A stretch of DNA of 64,000 nucleotides from contig NZ_LHVE01000001.1 of the NCBI RefSeq assembly GCF_001269655.1, forward strand, positions 186,001 through 250,000. Direction: 5' to 3'. Below the pieces are notes generated by a model that was not told the origin of the DNA, did not search any database, and saw nothing but the letters and a program-made list of their open reading frames with translations. Both the position numbers and the translations under genes were made by a program. This document shows positions 62,641-64,000 of the stretch, in pieces. The number at the start of each line of letters is the position of its first letter. Within the stretch, counting starts at the first letter, position 1. The stretch comes from Pseudomonas thivervalensis. Its GTDB lineage: Bacteria > Pseudomonadota > Gammaproteobacteria > Pseudomonadales > Pseudomonadaceae.

Positions 62641-62893
62641 CAGGACCTCTTTTGGAGCGTAGCAACTCGGGACCGGTCCCAAATTGCGCGCGCGATTAAT
62701 GCGCTGTTACAAGGAAAATGCAAAAACCAAACCAAGGCTCCGAAAAGAAGCGTTTAGAGCCTCAAAAGGGTGTTTTTCGGCCGGTTGCGTGGCGTTCTGC
62801 CAGCTTTTCCGGGTACTTTCGAACCAAAATGGGTTTTGGAACTGGGTAGCGTGCAATCTATTGCACCAATATAGTGCGCAAGGCTGTGCAGCG

Positions 62894-63517
62894 TTAGAAG
62901 AACGGCAAGATGCTGCTTTTTTCTTCTTCAGGCTTTTCGGCGAGGGGGCACTCGGGGCGTTGACCGTAATCGGCCGTGGCGCAGGGCTTGATGCGGCGCT
63001 TCTGCGCGAGGGACATGCGCTGCATGTGGAAGGGCTGGTTGGCGGTGCGTTCGACGATACGGTCCTGCTCGTCGAGGATTTCGACTGCCAAGTGATGGGT
63101 GCCTCGATCGATGTTGCTCAAGGCAAATACCGGGCTCGGCCCCGGCGCGTCCGTCGGCTGGCCGTCGAGCAACAGGCGGAAGCGGTGGCCTTTTTTCAGG
63201 CCGGGTTCGCTGGTGACGCTGACGATCAGTTCGCCTGCGGTGCTGCGTATCGTCGCGTCTGGCTCGGGAATCAACAGCCGGAGCATTTCATAATGAAACA
63301 GCGGTTCGGACCGGGCTTCGGCTGCGGGCGCCGAGGGTGTGCTCGTGGGCGGCGTCGGCATCCGGTTACCGGGCGGCAATTGGACTTTCTTCGCATTGCC
63401 GGGGCGCGGCTGATCGGTGAACACGCGATTGCCCTGGGCATCGATGTAGGTGTAGACCTGCGCCACCCCAGGCAGCGCCGTCAGCGCCAGGCCCAGTGCG
63501 AGCCACCAGCGGATCAT
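62894..63517 (-). CDS. DUF4124-domain periplasmic protein (downstream copy)
   Basis: The 207-residue secreted protein has a signal peptide (WWLALGLALTALPGVAQ), a DUF4124 motif (VYTYIDAQGNRVFTDQPRPG), a Pro/Thr-rich linker and a C-terminal Ig-like segment (GELIVSVTSEPGLKKGHRFRLLLDGQP...NIDRGTHHLAVEILDEQ). It overlaps an upstream paralogue by 4 bases. The pair lies upstream of ntrB in Pseudomonas as a rule, with unknown role. Confidence 0.9.
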   Translation of the reverse strand: MIRWWLALGLALTALPGVAQVYTYIDAQGNRVFTDQPRPGNAKKVQLPPGNRMPTPPTSTPSAPAAEARSEPLFHYEMLRLLIPEPDATIRSTAGELIVSVTSEPGLKKGHRFRLLLDGQPTDAPGPSPVFALSNIDRGTHHLAVEILDEQDRIVERTANQPFHMQRMSLAQKRRIKPCATADYGQRPECPLAEKPEEEKSSILPFF

Positions 63518-64000
63518 GGTCGGTGCACCCGTTGCACGGTGAACGTGACGGTTTCGCTTTGCTGCACCAGGTTTTCTCCGTCGATGACCTGAACCGCCAG
63601 GCTGTGTTCGCCCCGATCGATATTCACCAATTGCAGGCGCGGCACGTTGCTTGGTTGGCCGTAGGGCTGTCCGTCCAGCAGCAAACGGAACAGATGGGGG
63701 CTGCGCAGGCGCGGTTGAGCGTGCACGCCAACGGTGAAGGTGCCGTTGTTGGCGCGCAGGGCCTCCTCGGTGGGGATGTCCGTCAGTTCCAGGATTTCAT
63801 AGGCATTGCGCGGCGTGTCGCTGTGGGCGGGGGATGGCGGTGTGTCCGGGCTGGCCGGGGACTGGCGCTCGATACTGTTGAGTGGCGGCAACTCCACCGC
63901 CTGCGCCGGTACGCCTTCGGGCGGCTGGTTGCTATAGGCAGTGTTGCCGTCGGCGTCGGTGTACTTGTAGATCTGCGCGGCGGCAGGCAGTGCCAGCAGC
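63514..64000 (-). CDS. DUF4124-domain periplasmic protein (partial, N-terminus off the right edge)
   Basis: The visible 161 residues begin inside the signal peptide (LLALPAAAQ), then IYKYTDADGNTAYSNQPPEG, the DUF4124 motif, a Pro/Ser linker and the same Ig-like C-terminus as the next gene (PHLFRLLLDGQPYG...NIDRGEHSLAVQVIDGE). The start codon lies a few codons to the right of base 64000. Tandem duplication of the gene is evident. Confidence 0.9.
   Translation of the reverse strand, partial: LLALPAAAQIYKYTDADGNTAYSNQPPEGVPAQAVELPPLNSIERQSPASPDTPPSPAHSDTPRNAYEILELTDIPTEEALRANNGTFTVGVHAQPRLRSPHLFRLLLDGQPYGQPSNVPRLQLVNIDRGEHSLAVQVIDGENLVQQSETVTFTVQRVHRP

Overview
This window reads as chromosome of a Pseudomonas of the P. 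fluorescens group. The grounds are the gene complements and orders (hisB-hisH-DUF2164-hisA-hisF; gpmI-envC-ctpA-yibQ opposite rhodanese-grxC-secB; ntrBC; yggX-mutY-asmA; bphOP), GC-rich coding sequence with Pseudomonas-like codon use, and many paired REP elements with the core GAGCGAGCTTGCTCGC. This is inference from familiar synteny; no 16S or database comparison was possible.

Layout. 0-12.2 kb: end of a dTDP-rhamnose operon (rmlB, rmlA), a three-domain kinase/aminotransferase fusion beside agmatine deiminase, a DsbA-like oxidoreductase, an OprD-type porin with a probable small RNA or attenuator in its leader, and an operon of a 2-oxoglutarate dioxygenase, a GNAT acetyltransferase and the AzlCD amino-acid exporter facing a LysR regulator. 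12.5-17.5 kb: a toxin-antitoxin patch (orphan RelB with a scar of its toxin, an intact Xre/RES pair, an orphan HicB) plus a chemoreceptor and small Pseudomonas-specific proteins.

17.67-29.41 kb is a genomic island inserted in the 3' end of a tRNA-Thr gene. It is bounded by an imperfect direct repeat of about 61 bp made of the tRNA 3' end and its terminator. It carries a tyrosine recombinase with a small partner gene, a cluster of DnaA-box-like sites and a defence-like cargo. The cargo has two parts. (a) An AT-rich signalling module: a Hanks-type Ser/Thr kinase overlapping a PP2C phosphatase, convergent with a GHKL-ATPase/STAS-like fusion and a small membrane protein. (b) A bacterial ubiquitin-like conjugation operon: a protein with three ubiquitin-like repeats fused to an E2 domain, a JAB-protease/E1 fusion, a DUF6527 zinc protein and an uncharacterised Cys4 protein. 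Divergent from (b) is an XRE repressor with an ImmA/IrrE protease, the usual type of switch for such elements. This island is the main discovery candidate.

29.5-64 kb is mostly conserved chromosome: FkbM and METTL25-like methyltransferases, a polar amino-acid ABC transporter, bacteriophytochrome with its heme oxygenase, a frameshifted YhcG nuclease gene, tRNA-Phe, yggX-mutY-asmA, a PanZ-like GNAT, an OFA-family transporter, the his cluster, the envelope genes ctpA/envC, gpmI, secB, trmL, ntrBC and two tandem DUF4124 proteins, the last cut by the window edge. Most operons here use 1-4 bp start/stop overlaps, and REP pairs sit in many of the intergenic gaps.
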